Shown here: positions 24,101 through 34,967 of the stretch, piece after piece
Numbering within the stretch: the stretch's first letter is position 1
Layout of the letters: each line of letters opens with the position of its first letter
Assembly: GCF_905220415.1 (NCBI RefSeq)
Contig: NC_059547.1
Span: forward strand, 260,501-324,500
Direction: 5' to 3'
Length of the DNA: 64,000 nt
From: Colias croceus
Taxonomy: Eukaryota > Arthropoda > Insecta > Lepidoptera > Pieridae
Translations under genes and position numbers: made by a program
Notes under the pieces: model-generated
What the model was told of the DNA's origin: nothing
Seen by the model: only the letters and a program-made list of their open reading frames with translations
Database searches by the model: none

Positions 24101-26334
24101 TACTCTATGGTCGAAAATGGACAGCTGACAATAATTATCTGTGCAGTAATAATCGAGTTAATTAGCATCTCGCAGGAAGGCAAGATTGTAACAATTACGG
24201 GCGAGCACTTCCGTGCGGATCACGTGTGATGCATTTAGACATATTTGTTTATGTTAGTTCTATTGTTAATAGTTTAAAATGCCGCTGTAAAGGCACAAGG
24301 ACGTTATTCGCACAATCATGTAGATGAGAAAATTAATCAAAGTCATACATTAATATTTTTCTTTTTTGATGACACTTGAAAATAACACTGAAAATAAAAT
24401 AGCTGCGTGATTGGAATTGTTTCAGTTATATCGCACATAAACGTATGATTAATTCTTATAAGTGAAGAATTAACAGTTTTGATTATCAATTACATCTGCA
24501 GGTCTAAACCTCCAATTATAACACTTATACAGGTACAAGAAATTTATATTCAGATATTGCATTTATAAGAATTACAATTGCATACGAATTATGATTCATT
24601 TAATTATATCCTTTGTGCAAGGCATTCGGATAGCAAAACAATGGGTCAAGAGTCAGGGTGTTTCATTCATGTTGATGTTGAGTCTGTTTACTCAAACGTT
24701 CTTACAGAAATCAGCGCAAAATAACAAAAAAACACGTTGCATATTTAATTATAAATAAATACAGCTACAATAAAAATTGTGTGTGAGATTGAAATAAAAT
24801 ATAATCACGATAGCGTCTTGAAACTGTTTGCTACTATGAATCTCAATGAAAATAATACGTACGCAAATATTAGCTCTAGTGTCGTAAGCCTCACAGTGAA
24901 CTCATTACTTGTAATTACTCACGGTTCTGGCCCACTCGTATCTGATAAGTTATCAGCTTTGTTTTGCAATAATGAGCACTATACATACCTACTTTATTGT
25001 TAAGAATTTGTAAAAATCTTCGTAAAGTGAGTTTTAACTGCAAAATCCGTTCTGGATACTTAATTATCACTGATATGACTAAACTGGTCGTACAGTTTAA
25101 CAATTTGTTAATTAAACTTTAAACTGAGATTTAAAAAAACGCTCTACACGACTCTACGATGACTTGTAACTAACCGATCTTATTTTTTAAAACAATGGCT
25201 AATTACATGCATCAATAGTTTAGATGACTTATAACATCAAAAGCAGGTAACATGTTTTTGCGACTTGTTAATTACCTATATATACTTCGAGTCTTTTCAA
25301 TATAGATAATAATAGCTCTTTATTCTAGTGAAAATTTTATGAAAATAAAGCCCTATATGAGAGGAGTGGCGTTATCAGTTGATAGTGATTGAGGCCGCGA
25401 TAGCAACCTTCGTCGTAGGAAAACAAAAAAATGGGACGCCGTGTGTCATTGAAACCAATAAAAATATTATCCTTGGTACAGATGGTTATAATTTTTTTAA
25501 TTAGTAGCTAAATGTAATTGTAATTCTCAACTATTTGTTGCCAATAAGTGAAGTATTTTTGTTCTGTAATTTTATGTATTGTTAAGTTAGACGACGTTGA
25601 AGAAACCATGAACCTATTTGTCCAAAATGACTGTATTCCTTTATTAAACCTCGTAAATTAATTAGTCATGAATTATGACAAACAGAGGAATGTTAGCTCA
25701 TCATGGAGCTAATTATATTAATCAATAATAATTGATTAGAACTGTTAGCGCTGGTTCACCGCAATCCATTCAACACTATCCTATATGGCCTATATTAGAT
25801 GAATCATGTCATTAGTCATCGTTATGCTATGTATCATACTATTAAATGCTAGTGGACCACCTAGAGGCAACGTTTGTGATGTTAATTTTAATATTAATTG
25901 AATATTACCATCATTCATTTAATTAAGATATTCTAAAACTGCATAATGCTAAAAGCATCAGTGAAATAAGCTGTTTTAAGAGTATTATTATCCAATGCTC
26001 TTTTAGGGAATCATTTTTATTTTGAAAATTCTTTGTACCTTTTTCTTTCATTTTTACTTTTATTATAAATCAATATTTGTAATTACCTAGTCAATGTATT
26101 GATAGTAAATGCCAATACAGCACAGTGATTCTTATCTTAATTCCTAACCTAGGTATTCTTTTACTTTTGTGTTATAATGTTTAAATTTATCAACATTCCG
26201 TTATTATCTTTGAACAACATTTTACCTAAATATAACCTATTCTTGAAGATTTTCTGAAATATGTCGTATCAGTTTTTACTCACAATTTTAAATACTTTCA
26301 CCACGATAGTGGCGATCGTCTGAACGGAGACCAT
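18164..26334 (-). CDS. Ssk: Snakeskin (Ssk), four-pass smooth septate junction protein
   Basis: A complete 157-aa ORF over four minus-strand exons: 26284-26334 (ATG at 26334, 17 codons, donor GTGAGT), 19975-20171, 18690-18819 and 18164-18259 (stop at 18164-18166). All junctions are GT/AG and phases agree (0, 2, 0). The protein has four hydrophobic segments, near residues 12-30, 58-78, 88-108 and 127-150, with the highly characteristic FLGVGGTWNLNE and KNPDAEIVASG between the first two. No signal peptide is seen. Length and motifs match insect Snakeskin (about 160 aa). Established role: Ssk works with Mesh and Tsp2A to build smooth septate junctions in midgut and Malpighian tubule epithelia. 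Intron 1 is about 6.1 kb and holds a 1.3-kb transposon. GATA-type motifs lie just upstream of the ATG, fitting gut expression. Confidence 0.93.
18525..18665 (+). repeat. Decayed interspersed repeat inside the last Ssk intron
   Basis: Similar to 7249-7446, starting TACTAGCCCCGCGATTTAAC and ending CAAACTCTTCAGCTTAATAATATTCG. It ends only about 25 bp from the 3' edge of Ssk exon 3. Confidence 0.6.
20345..20515 (+). repeat. Family B interspersed repeat in Ssk intron 1
   Basis: Starts CTAGCGGTCCGCCCCGGCTT and ends in TTTTTATATATAGATGAG. Same body as 14740-14890. Confidence 0.8.
20890..21079 (-). repeat. ~190-bp interspersed repeat, family A copy 3
   Basis: Near full-length reverse copy, from ACTAGCTTACCGCCCGCGGC to ACTATGTAGTGAT, within Ssk intron 1. 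Confidence 0.85.
21281..21605 (-). repeat. Two family B repeats in tandem, reverse orientation
   Basis: Two units, about 21281-21463 and 21464-21605, each contain TATAAAAATGA, GAACGGCTGAACCGATTTCG, ATAATTCTTTTTTTATTATAT and ACGAGGATGG. The second lacks the GC-rich end. Two short antisense ORFs here are shared by the units and are repeat-derived, not genes. Confidence 0.75.
22040..23337. mobile_element. Non-autonomous TIR DNA transposon, 1298 bp, 8-bp target duplication
   Basis: The 37-bp terminal inverted repeats are identical: 22040-22076 starts GGGTTATTGTAAATTTGCCA, and 23301-23337 is its exact reverse complement. GTTCTTTC is duplicated at 22032-22039 and 23338-23345. The subterminal regions repeat the words GTGACGAATT, TGTGGCAAATTTACA and GGGTTATTGTAAA several times on both sides (second copies near 22160 and 23129). 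No transposase-like ORF is present. An 8-bp target duplication is usual for hAT and some other superfamilies, but these ends do not match a superfamily I can name. It lies in Ssk intron 1. Confidence 0.9.
22681..23057. mobile_element. Second inverted-repeat element nested in the 1.3-kb transposon
   Basis: The 19-bp inverted repeat GTAAACTAACTAAAGGCAA lies at 22681-22699 with its exact reverse complement at 23039-23057, and weaker pairing continues outside it. The enclosed ~340 bp has no ORF. It is either an element nested inside the larger transposon or an inner structural repeat of it. Confidence 0.6.
23346..26277. other. Ssk intron 1, 5' portion, no gene seen
   Basis: AT-rich intron sequence after the family B repeat. 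Patches of higher GC (23650-23730, 24170-24235, 25375-25445) have no splice-bounded coding frame. I specifically looked here for the missing N-terminal exons of adenylosuccinate lyase and found none. Confidence 0.4.
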
Positions 26335-26446
26335 TGTCACTGAATCACTTTATTCCTTAAAAACACTTTACTTATCTATTTCGGTTTCACTGACAATGTT
26401 TTTGTCCGTTTTTGTTAACAGGTGGGTCGTCACTGGTTCGTTTGCT

Positions 26447-26587
26447 TTATCACTTGCTGTTATCAGCGGTACTGTTGTAATCTTATCAGCTTCGGCGAAT
26501 TAGTAGGGCAGCTTGCATTGTCCTTTGAGTTTTTCGTTCGCAATTAGAGTCTGTTAAGGTATTTTATCTTCACAATGTTAGCTATCA
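26447..26587 (-). promoter_or_regulatory. Cluster of GATA-factor motifs upstream of Ssk
   Basis: TTATCA (complement TGATAA) occurs at 26447-26452, 26460-26465 and 26483-26488, and CTATCA (TGATAG) at 26582-26587. These lie 113-253 bp upstream of the Ssk ATG. WGATAR sites bound by GATA factors are a known feature of insect midgut promoters, and Ssk is a gut junction gene. Single WGATAR matches are common in AT-rich DNA; three in 42 bp is the notable part. Confidence 0.4.
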
Positions 26588-27793
26588 GCTACACGTTTAG
26601 AGTTACATTCATTCGCGATGATACAAGAAATCGTCATGAAATTTCGACGAATTTATATTTATTTCAATATAAAAATAAAATAGCAACATGACGTAGCTGG
26701 GTCAAACGTGTCACAAAAATGATAATATAGAGCTCTCTAATAGATTCTGGGCAGAAATACAAATTGAAGCAGGTGCACAACATAAAAGTATTACTTTTAT
26801 GTTTTACTTTTACGCCAGTTATAAACAAATCTTCGTCACTTATACCTATATACGTTGTCTAACTTAACAATATACATTTACCTCATCATTATCACTATTT
26901 TTTTAAGAATTAAGCCCCCTTAATAATTTTCAAGAACAACATTGAGCTAGTCATCGTTGAAATTCCAATAACAATAGAATTTATTTCTACGCTATCAATA
27001 AGCTCTTTTTTTGTTTGCACCGTAAAAGCTCTATATTGGATATACAATATTATTGTAGTTATCCGTAAATAGATAACGTAGCAAATGTAACTGTGTGTAT
27101 ATTTAAATACCTCTATAATGTAAAGTAAAAAAAACATATTTACTAATTCTTACCAATTCTAACAAGATACATGAATAGTGTCTTTTTTGACCATTAACAT
27201 ACAAAATATTATAGTTATATGTGTAAACGAGATTTCGTGAAGTCGTTAGTTAAAAAAATGTTTTATTTTCTTCACTTTCACACCCACATTATATGCGTAG
27301 TTATTTCACGACGTTAGTAATAAAATATTCTAAATAGTTGTAAAGTACCATACACACGTAGTTTACTTAATGATGTTTTACGACTTTGCTTCCGTGTGGT
27401 CTCATAAAATATTTCCGATACTAATGCAATAGAAACTAATTTTATAGTCTTTGAATTAATTTATGTAATGATTAATGAATGTGAAATTAAAGGAAGTTTG
27501 GTGTCATGGAGACTCAATAGCTGATAAGATTTTACGGTTATTTGTAACGGCTTTATTTTCAAAAAACTAAGAGTTTGTAAAGCTAGTTTATTAGCCCAGT
27601 TCGATATACTTTTATAAAATATAGAGGTACTTGGAAAAACATCTTAATTATTATAATAGCGGGAGCTTGTTGCTCTCTATAATTTATGTGATCAAAATAT
27701 TTTGTATAACCATTTGCAGGGCACAGGCCCGATTCATTGCACGATTTTGACACATTACAACCAAAATATACATAATATCGTATTAACTTCCAG
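26588..27793. other. Region between Ssk and the visible adenylosuccinate lyase exons
   Basis: AT-rich, with no supportable exon. It is either intergenic (a divergent promoter for the two genes) or the intron before the exon at 27794. The acceptor AACTTCCAG at 27785-27793 defines its right edge. Confidence 0.4.
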
Positions 27794-29567
27794 GAGCTCG
27801 GTCTAGACATCACCGACGAGCAGATCGCCGAGCTAGAATCAGCGATACACGACATAGACTTCGTATCCGCCGCGCAACATGAAAAGCAGGTCCGTCATGA
27901 CGTCATGGCTCACGTGCACACGCTAGCGGAGCGCTGCCCAAAAGCAGCTCCTATTATCCACCTGGGAGCTACCTCGTGCTATGTGGGAGATAATACTGAT
28001 CTGATTGTACTGCGACATGGTCTGGATCTGCTGCTGCCGAGGTTAGCTGCTGTGATCAGCCGCTTGGCGCAGTTTGCTGATGAATATAAGTGAGTATTTT
28101 GATCCATGATTTTTTTATCCTGCTGAGGCATGTTATAGTATTGTGCCTGATTTATTATCTAAATAATTGTTTCCTAGTTCCTACGCGCTATTTTCCTTCT
28201 AGTTTAAGGATTTGTATGTACATAATATTGCCTTTTTTATTACATTGTTATTGAGCATTACAGTCCTGGGTTCAAGTAAGTAAGAGAAATAATCTAAAAG
28301 GACATAGAGTAATATTCAATTACCTAATTACTCACCAAGAAAATGAAATGTGAAAAGTATGTAATTCAAATCGTAATATATGTTTAGGTACTTTAAAAAA
28401 TAAGTACTACTGTACGGTACCTACATAAAGTTTAACGTGTTTTATTTTGGTATATTTATCTTTAAAGCTTGCTTTCCTATTGAAAACAATGTATCTATTT
28501 AGCAAATGAAGTTGGAATGAATGCGTACTAATTAAATATTAAATATTTCCAGGTCGCAACCCATCCTTGGGTTCACGCATCTGCAACCCGCACAATTGAC
28601 CACAGTCGGCAAGAGAGCATCTCTCTGGCTGAGCGACCTGCTGATGGACGAGCGTGCTCTCTCACGCGCAAGAGATGACCTCAGATTCAGAGGAGTTAAA
28701 GGCACTACCGGCACTCAAGCCTCTTTCCTACAACTTTTCAAAGGAGACGGCGCAAAAGTACGCGCCCTAGATAAAAGAGTCGCCGAACTTGCCGGCTTCG
28801 ACAAGAGATATATCGTCACCGGACAAACTTATTCGAGAAAAGTCGATTTAGAAGTTATTTCTGCTCTTTCTGGACTTGGAGCTACGGTGCATAAAATGTG
28901 TTCTGACATTCGTATTTTGGCTTCCCGCAAGGAATTGGAAGAGCCATTTGAAGCCTCACAAATCGGATCTAGCGCTATGCCCTACAAACGTAACCCTATG
29001 AGGTCTGAGCGTTGCTGCGCTTTGGCTCGTCACCTCATCACCTTACACGCGAATGCTGCTAATACTCATGCGGTTCAATGGTTGGAGCGTACCCTGGACG
29101 ACTCAGCGAACCGTCGTATAACTCTTGCCGAAGCTTTCCTGACTGCAGATGCTACTCTATTGACACTGCTTAACGTTACTCAAGGATTGGTTGTATATCC
29201 TAAAGTGATCGCCCGCCATATTGCGCAAGAGCTGCCGTTCATGGCAACTGAAAACATCATCATGGCTATGGTACAGGCTGGAGGTGATCGTCAAGTGTGC
29301 CACGAGAAGATAAGAGTATTGTCTCATCAGGCCGGAGCCGTGGTCAAACAAGAGGGCAAGGACAATGACTTGATCGAGCGCGTCAAGAACGACGGTTACT
29401 TCAAGCCGATCATACCGCAATTGGATAAAATTTTGGACGCTTCTACGTTTATCGGCAGAGCTCCGGAACAAGTCACCGAGTTCATAGAGGAGGAGGTCGA
29501 TCCTATCATCTTTAAATACAAGGATTCTTTGGCCGACGTTGCGAAGCCGGTAGCTTTAAGCATTTAA
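27794..29567 (+). CDS. AdSL: Adenylosuccinate lyase, C-terminal 436 residues (5' exons not found)
   Basis: Two exons: 27794-28089 (98 codons plus 2 nt, acceptor TTCCAG, donor GTGAGT) and 28553-29567 (acceptor TTCCAG, stop TAA). The frame is continuous. The enzyme cleaves SAICAR to AICAR and adenylosuccinate to AMP plus fumarate, in cytosolic purine synthesis. Exon one has LGLDITDEQI and LGATSCYVGDNTDL; exon two has FTHLQPAQLTTVGKR, FRGVKGTTGTQASF and the fumarase/aspartase-superfamily signature SSAMPYKRNPMRSE with the flexible catalytic-Ser loop, then LDDSANRRI. The usual insect length is about 480 aa, so some 45-50 N-terminal residues (the SSRYAS-type region) are encoded upstream. I could not find them, and no ATG in the first visible exon is a credible start. 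Confidence 0.95.
28553..29567 (+). CDS. AdSL: Adenylosuccinate lyase terminal exon
   Basis: One large exon of 337 codons plus stop, carrying most of the catalytic core (HLQPAQ, TTGTQASF, SSAMPYKRNP) and the C-terminal helical domain ending VAKPVALSI. It completes the split Lys codon from the exon ending at 28089. Confidence 0.95.
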
Positions 29568-29614
29568 TTACTGTTTTCCATCATTGTTAACTCGAATCGT
29601 GTAATCGTGTTATA

Positions 29615-29650
29615 AATAAAAATAAGTTTTTATGAATAAAATGATTTATT
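29615..29650. terminator. Convergent poly(A) signals of adenylosuccinate lyase (+) and the chitin-binding gene (-)
   Basis: Plus-strand AATAAA occurs at 29615-29620 and 29635-29640. Minus-strand AATAAA (TTTATT on plus) is at 29645-29650, five bases after the second plus signal. Transcripts from the two strands therefore probably overlap by a few tens of bases at their 3' ends. The lyase 3' UTR is about 80 nt and the minus gene's about 330 nt. Confidence 0.75.
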
Positions 29651-29964
29651 TACATTACAGCGCTTTTATAAACATACAAGATATGACTTCCTTAATATAA
29701 AATATACATCTAAATGAACTAGACAAAGGTAACTAGAATTGACAATACCGAAACGTGATTTAAAAAAGCTTAAAAAGACCATGAGTAATAAATAAACATG
29801 AATTAACATTAACACAATAAAACAAATAAATAAGCCTAAAGGTAAACAGGGGAGAGAGACTCGATTCGACTTAAACAATATTTCTTTACAATTAGATCGT
29901 TTTTCGTTTCGCGGACACGTTGTGACGATGTCGATGGCACGTGGAGAGCAATGTTCGTGGGACA

Positions 29965-32900
29965 TTAGAGCGTGTTGGTGAGCAGCGTGTCGTGCTGGCA
30001 GGCGGGCCCCTGGCTGGGCCAGTTGCAGGCGCCCAGCGACGGGTCGAAGCTGAGCTGCACGGGGCAGTTGAACACGTGCAGGGTGAAGCGCTGCTTCGTG
30101 CAGTCCCAGCGACACGCGTAGAACTTGTTGCACTGCCGCGGGTGCCGGAACAGACCCGCCTTCTTGCAGTCTATCGACCCTTGCAGTGTTTCGTCTCTGC
30201 TTCTCAAGCCGCCCGGCCCGTAGCGGTCGAACGTTTGCGTCTCCACGTTTACGGTCTCTAGGCTTTCCGCTGCTGGCGCCACTTCTTGGTTCAGAATGAC
30301 GGTTTTGTAGGTGGGAGCGATTGTGACGGATTTAACTCGCGGTCTAATTCTAGTGACGCGCTCCGTCGTCGACGCGACTGGTGTGCTCGATACGTAGTTT
30401 TCTGAGCGGCCTCTGCTCGTTTGGGAGATCACGATGTTGTCGTTGCTCGCCTCCGGGTAGTCTTGGTAGTACGAGTCCTCGGGCACTATGATCGGGTTGA
30501 ACGTGGACGACGCGACTGGCGTGGCCGTCGTGACCGTGTTGATTCCTGGCGTAGTAGATCTGTAGGATGTTCTCTGTGTATATCCTTCGTCGATATCTAC
30601 GTTCGCGTCGTCGTCACTATAATCGTCGATGATCTGCGATTGCACGTTGGGCCTTCTGCCTCTAAGAACTAAAACGGGTGACTGGCAACTGCACACGGCT
30701 CCCAACTTTCTGACAAGAAGCGGGTTGAAATCGTTAATCTTGGTCACGACCGCTACTTTCGGTTTCGTTCTGCGCTGAGGGGCGCGGGCTGATGTAACTT
30801 CGATGAGTTCTTGTCTAATTGGTACGTATGTGGATGTGACGCCGGCCGTGCTCGATACATCAATAGGTGCAGATGTAGAGTATGTAGCGGGCGAAATCAA
30901 TCCAGCGTCAGGTCCGACCGTACCGAAACCTAATAGATTAGACTTTGCGGTTTCTACTACGATGTTTTGCTTTCTACCGTATGAGGGCGTCGACGATACG
31001 GTTACGGTGTTTTCTGTGCTTTGGTATGGGTTGTATTTAATTTGTGAGGACTCAGAATTGTAGTTGAAAATATTTTGTTTTTGACCTTCGTCTGGAGGCA
31101 AGTATTCCGGTGCTTGATATGAAGTGCTCTCTACATATACTGGCGCTTCGGTTGTCGTTGTCACCGGTCTAAAGTATTTCGGCCGTGATCTTCTAGGTGC
31201 TGGAGTCACTTCGACGACCTTAGGAGTAGCAGTTGACGATACTTCATTGCGCACGAAATAAGTTCCCTCGGTGGAGACGGTCGGTCGCGCGGTGCTGAAG
31301 GTAGTAACAAGCCCGGCATCCGGTCCGACTGCGCCGAAACCTAATAATTGAGACTTTGCAGTCTCTACGACAATATTTTGTTTTCTTGTTACGGGTGCGG
31401 CTGTTGTCGAAACCGGTACTTCTGATGAAACCGAATAGCTCTGCTGGTAATCGAAACCTTCTGATTGTGATCCGGTGTTATAGTTGTAATTATTGTAAGT
31501 TACGCGAGATTGTTGCGTAGGAGGTAAGTATTCTAATGTAGCGACCTTTTCAGTGCGTGGTGGTAAGTATTCAGGCGCAGTGTATCCTTCAGTAGACGGC
31601 GGCAAGTATTCCCTAACGGTGGTGGAGTATGTACGCGGTCTGTACGTCGAAGTAACCACTGGAGCAGATGTTGAAACTACAGGTGGCAGATACTCCTCAG
31701 CTTTGTATGCGACTTGTATTTCAGGTGATTCATATCTAGTTTGTTTGAACTGTGTATTTGGTACGGATGAGAAATGTACTGATTCTACTCTATTGGGTAT
31801 GTCAACGGAGGCTTGGCTCACTGTTTGTCTTTGTTCATGCAGAGGAGCAGCGGTAGACGAAACTCTGTAGTATTCTTGACCTCTTTGGTCGTTATAATCT
31901 GATTTAAACGTGGAGATTTGTTTAGGTACTTCGTATTCTGAGTAATGAGCTTCATACACGAGGTTGGCTGGAGTCGTCGAAACGAAAACTGCTCTATTAC
32001 CATTGTTTTCGGAATTAGCAGATCCTTGTGAAAGGTGGAATACTTGATGAGATACGAGACTTGCGTCAGAGTAAGCGGGAGCATTGGATACTTCCACATT
32101 CCGCTGTATCTCCGGCTGGTCATATGAATATCCTTGATTGTATCGCACATTTTGTGTGAATGATTGTTGTCCTGTTTGATATTCAATCGGTTGTTTTACT
32201 TCTTCTTTAATATTTTGCGTGTATTTTAAAAGGGGATTTTCGAATACAGTTACTGCAGGTTTTTGGTAACTCAATTCAACTCGGGGTTGTTCTACTCTGT
32301 GTACAGTCTGTTGACCGAACGACTGTGGTCGTTCAGTGGACAAAACGACAGGAGCAACTGTTGACACTGGTCTCGTCTCTTTGAAAGTTATCGAAGGTTG
32401 TGAGTACTCATATCCTGATTCATAGTTTGCTTGGCCGTTCTGTTCGTATGCCTGTGTTTGATAAGTCGAAGCGGTTGTTTGAGCTGTCGATTGATACTGG
32501 TAGTTGTTTCGGGAAGAACCTCTATTGATAGTTTGTTGGCTGTAGGCTTGAGGTCTTTCGGTAGATACGACGATCGGTGCCGCTGTTGATACAGTTTCTG
32601 TGAAAACAACAGCCGGTTGTGAATATTCATATCCAGATTCACTCTGTTGATTATATTCCTGTGCTTGGTATGCGTCATCAGGTTGAACGGCGACTACTTG
32701 TTGCGCTGGAGATTTGTACTCGTATCCCGAACCAAAGTTAGTTCTGTGAATGGTTTGTTGGCTGTAGGCTTGCGGCCTTTCAGTTGAGACGACAACGGGC
32801 GCGACAGTTGAAACTGTACCGGTAACTGAGGGCTGAGAGTATTCATAACCAGATTCGTAATTTCCTTGCGAATTCTGTGTATTGTATACTTGATAAGTCG

Positions 32901-34967
32901 ATGCAGTGGGTTGCACTGATACAATAGGCTGAGCGGTGGATTGGTAGCGATATCCAGTTCCTCTATTAAGATTGTGTTGTCTGAAAACTTGTGGGACATA
33001 TGTTTGTTGGAATGTAATCGGCGTGGCTTTAACTGTGTATTTCAATAATGGATTTTCGTAAACAGTTTTCGCCGTTGAGACAGATGGAGCGGCGGTAGTC
33101 GAATAAGTGTATGTAGATGGAGTTGAGTACTGAACTACTCTCTGTGTTTCGTACTGAACGCTCGGTTGTCTGTATTCGTATCCGCTTGATTGAGACACGC
33201 TAACACTTGGGCGTGTGTACTCGTAGCCTGACTGACTTTGTAAATTATTTACGTTATTCGCATCTACTGTGTGTATGGTTTTCTGTCCAAATTGGGATTG
33301 GGTTTCTACAGATGCACTTGATTGAGGTGTAGAAGTTTCATAAACGGCTGTATTGGTATACCTTTCACCGTTATCTGCAGATTGCGTGTAAACATTACCA
33401 GATTCGACTTTATGAATTGTTTGTTGACTAAACGATTGAGCTGTCGGCTGTTCATAAGAAACTGGTTCTCCCGTTGTGTACGCTACTATTTTCTTAAATG
33501 GCTCTTCAGTAACTGGAGTAGCGGAAGAGTAATCAAAGCTAGATTGATCGTGGAATGTTTGTTGGTTGTGTGAAAAGCTTTGTGGCCTCTGTTTTGTGAC
33601 TGTAACTGTCGCGGGTGTAGAATAGGAAATGCCGTCTTCAAAACTGACGCTGGGTCTCGAATAATCGTATCCAGTTGATGCCGATTTTGTTGTACCAGTG
33701 TTAAATGTGGAATAACCTGTATTTTGATAGCTGCTTTCTTTGTAACCATTAACGGTAACACTAGGTGTAACAGAAACAACTGTTGGCTGAACGTAAGTAA
33801 CGGCGGGTTGTGTGTATCCGAATATCTGTTTGATGCTAGTTCTTGGAGCTTCAGGGACATACGTAGTTTTGTAAGTAGGGGGTAAAGAGGTTGTGACCGC
33901 ATAAGAAGTAGCCGTTGTTGGTACACCGGAAGATGTAGGAGTGGTTAGATATGAGAAACCGTCAAGATTTTGATTGTTAGTACCCACGTGGGTAACAGTC
34001 ACACCAGATTGAGATATACCAGCTTGTTGATTCGAACCCTGGCTGTATTGGTATCCGTAATTAGATTCATCGACAAGGGTAGTCTTTCCAACTAGATCGA
34101 CATTAACTGCTCCTGCAGTGAGAGTATGAGCGGCTCCTGGATAAACTTTGTCATCACTAACGTAATTAGCTTCACCACCTCCATAAGAACCGTGGAAAGT
34201 ACTTGTGGATTGAGCACTAGTAGTTCCCGCATCATTGGTATATGCGTTATTTTGGTAAAGACCTTCACTAAATTGCACACTTGGTCTGGGATAGTCATAA
34301 CCAGTTGTCTTTGTCACGTCCTGGCTATAAGACCCAGTATCGTAAGTTCCCGAATAAGTTCCTCTATCGAAGTTATTGTTAACTGTGTATTGTGCGACTG
34401 TATGTTTGTATGGAACGGGAGGAACCTCAGTATGCTCGTAGGGTTTAGCTCTATCTCCGATGGGATTGTGGACGTAAGCGCCTGAAAAGTCTTTGCGATA
34501 GACCCCACTTTGGAATCTCTGTCCGCTGTTAGCTGTTCCCTGGTACTTGGCTTTCACTTGATACTTTCCGGGGTCATATTTTCCAGAGTTTCCAACTGGA
34601 ACGTATTTGCCGGTAGCCTTAACTTTACTGGGCAGTCTGTATTCATCAAGAATGAGAGAACCACTCGTGTATTTGTCTTCGTCCTGGTAGTTTGTGGCTT
34701 GAACTAGTCCTCTGTTGATAGCATCAGCTGCGACGACCTTGTATGAAAGTCCACTGTATTCTCCTTGACTTCCAAGAGCTGAATAGTCGTCAAAGTTGGC
34801 GTTTTCTAATTCCTGTGATGCAATGAAGTTGTTGTCAAGTGCGTCGTTTTGTGAAAGGGATCCGGTCTGTAAGCCCACGAGGTTGTCAAGAGAAGCTCCA
34901 GATAGGAGACTCTGGTGAGCCGCGATGTTCACTGAATCTGCTGTTCTTCCTTGGAAACCTGTTGCAC
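29965..34967 (-). CDS. Terminal exon: Tyr/Ser/Gln-rich repeats plus C-terminal CBM14
   Basis: A single 5-kb exon of 1666 codons (acceptor TTTTTCAG, stop TAA at 29965-29967). About eleven repeats follow the pattern G-Y-(E/D)-Y-x-(Q/R)-P-(S/A)-(V/I), several with STERPQ(A/S)(Y/F) and QQT(I/V)HR spacers. Later come five or so YLPP motifs (APEYLPP) and two near-identical KQNIVVETAKS...LLGFG.VGPDAGL blocks. ENPLLKYT occurs twice. The last ~60 residues (DCKKAGLFRHPRQC ... CNWPSQGPAC) form a CBM14 domain. Tyr-rich repeats could be cross-linked in a matrix (inference). High coding density in one frame with no stop shows this is real; the many minus-strand and plus-strand ORFs over it are shadows. Confidence 0.92.

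Noticed and set aside
30421..34707. Plus-strand and alternative minus-strand ORFs over the 5-kb exon
   Set aside because: Shadows of the repetitive coding frame. The minus frame ending at 29965 alone has the CBM14 domain, splice acceptor and continuous open reading.
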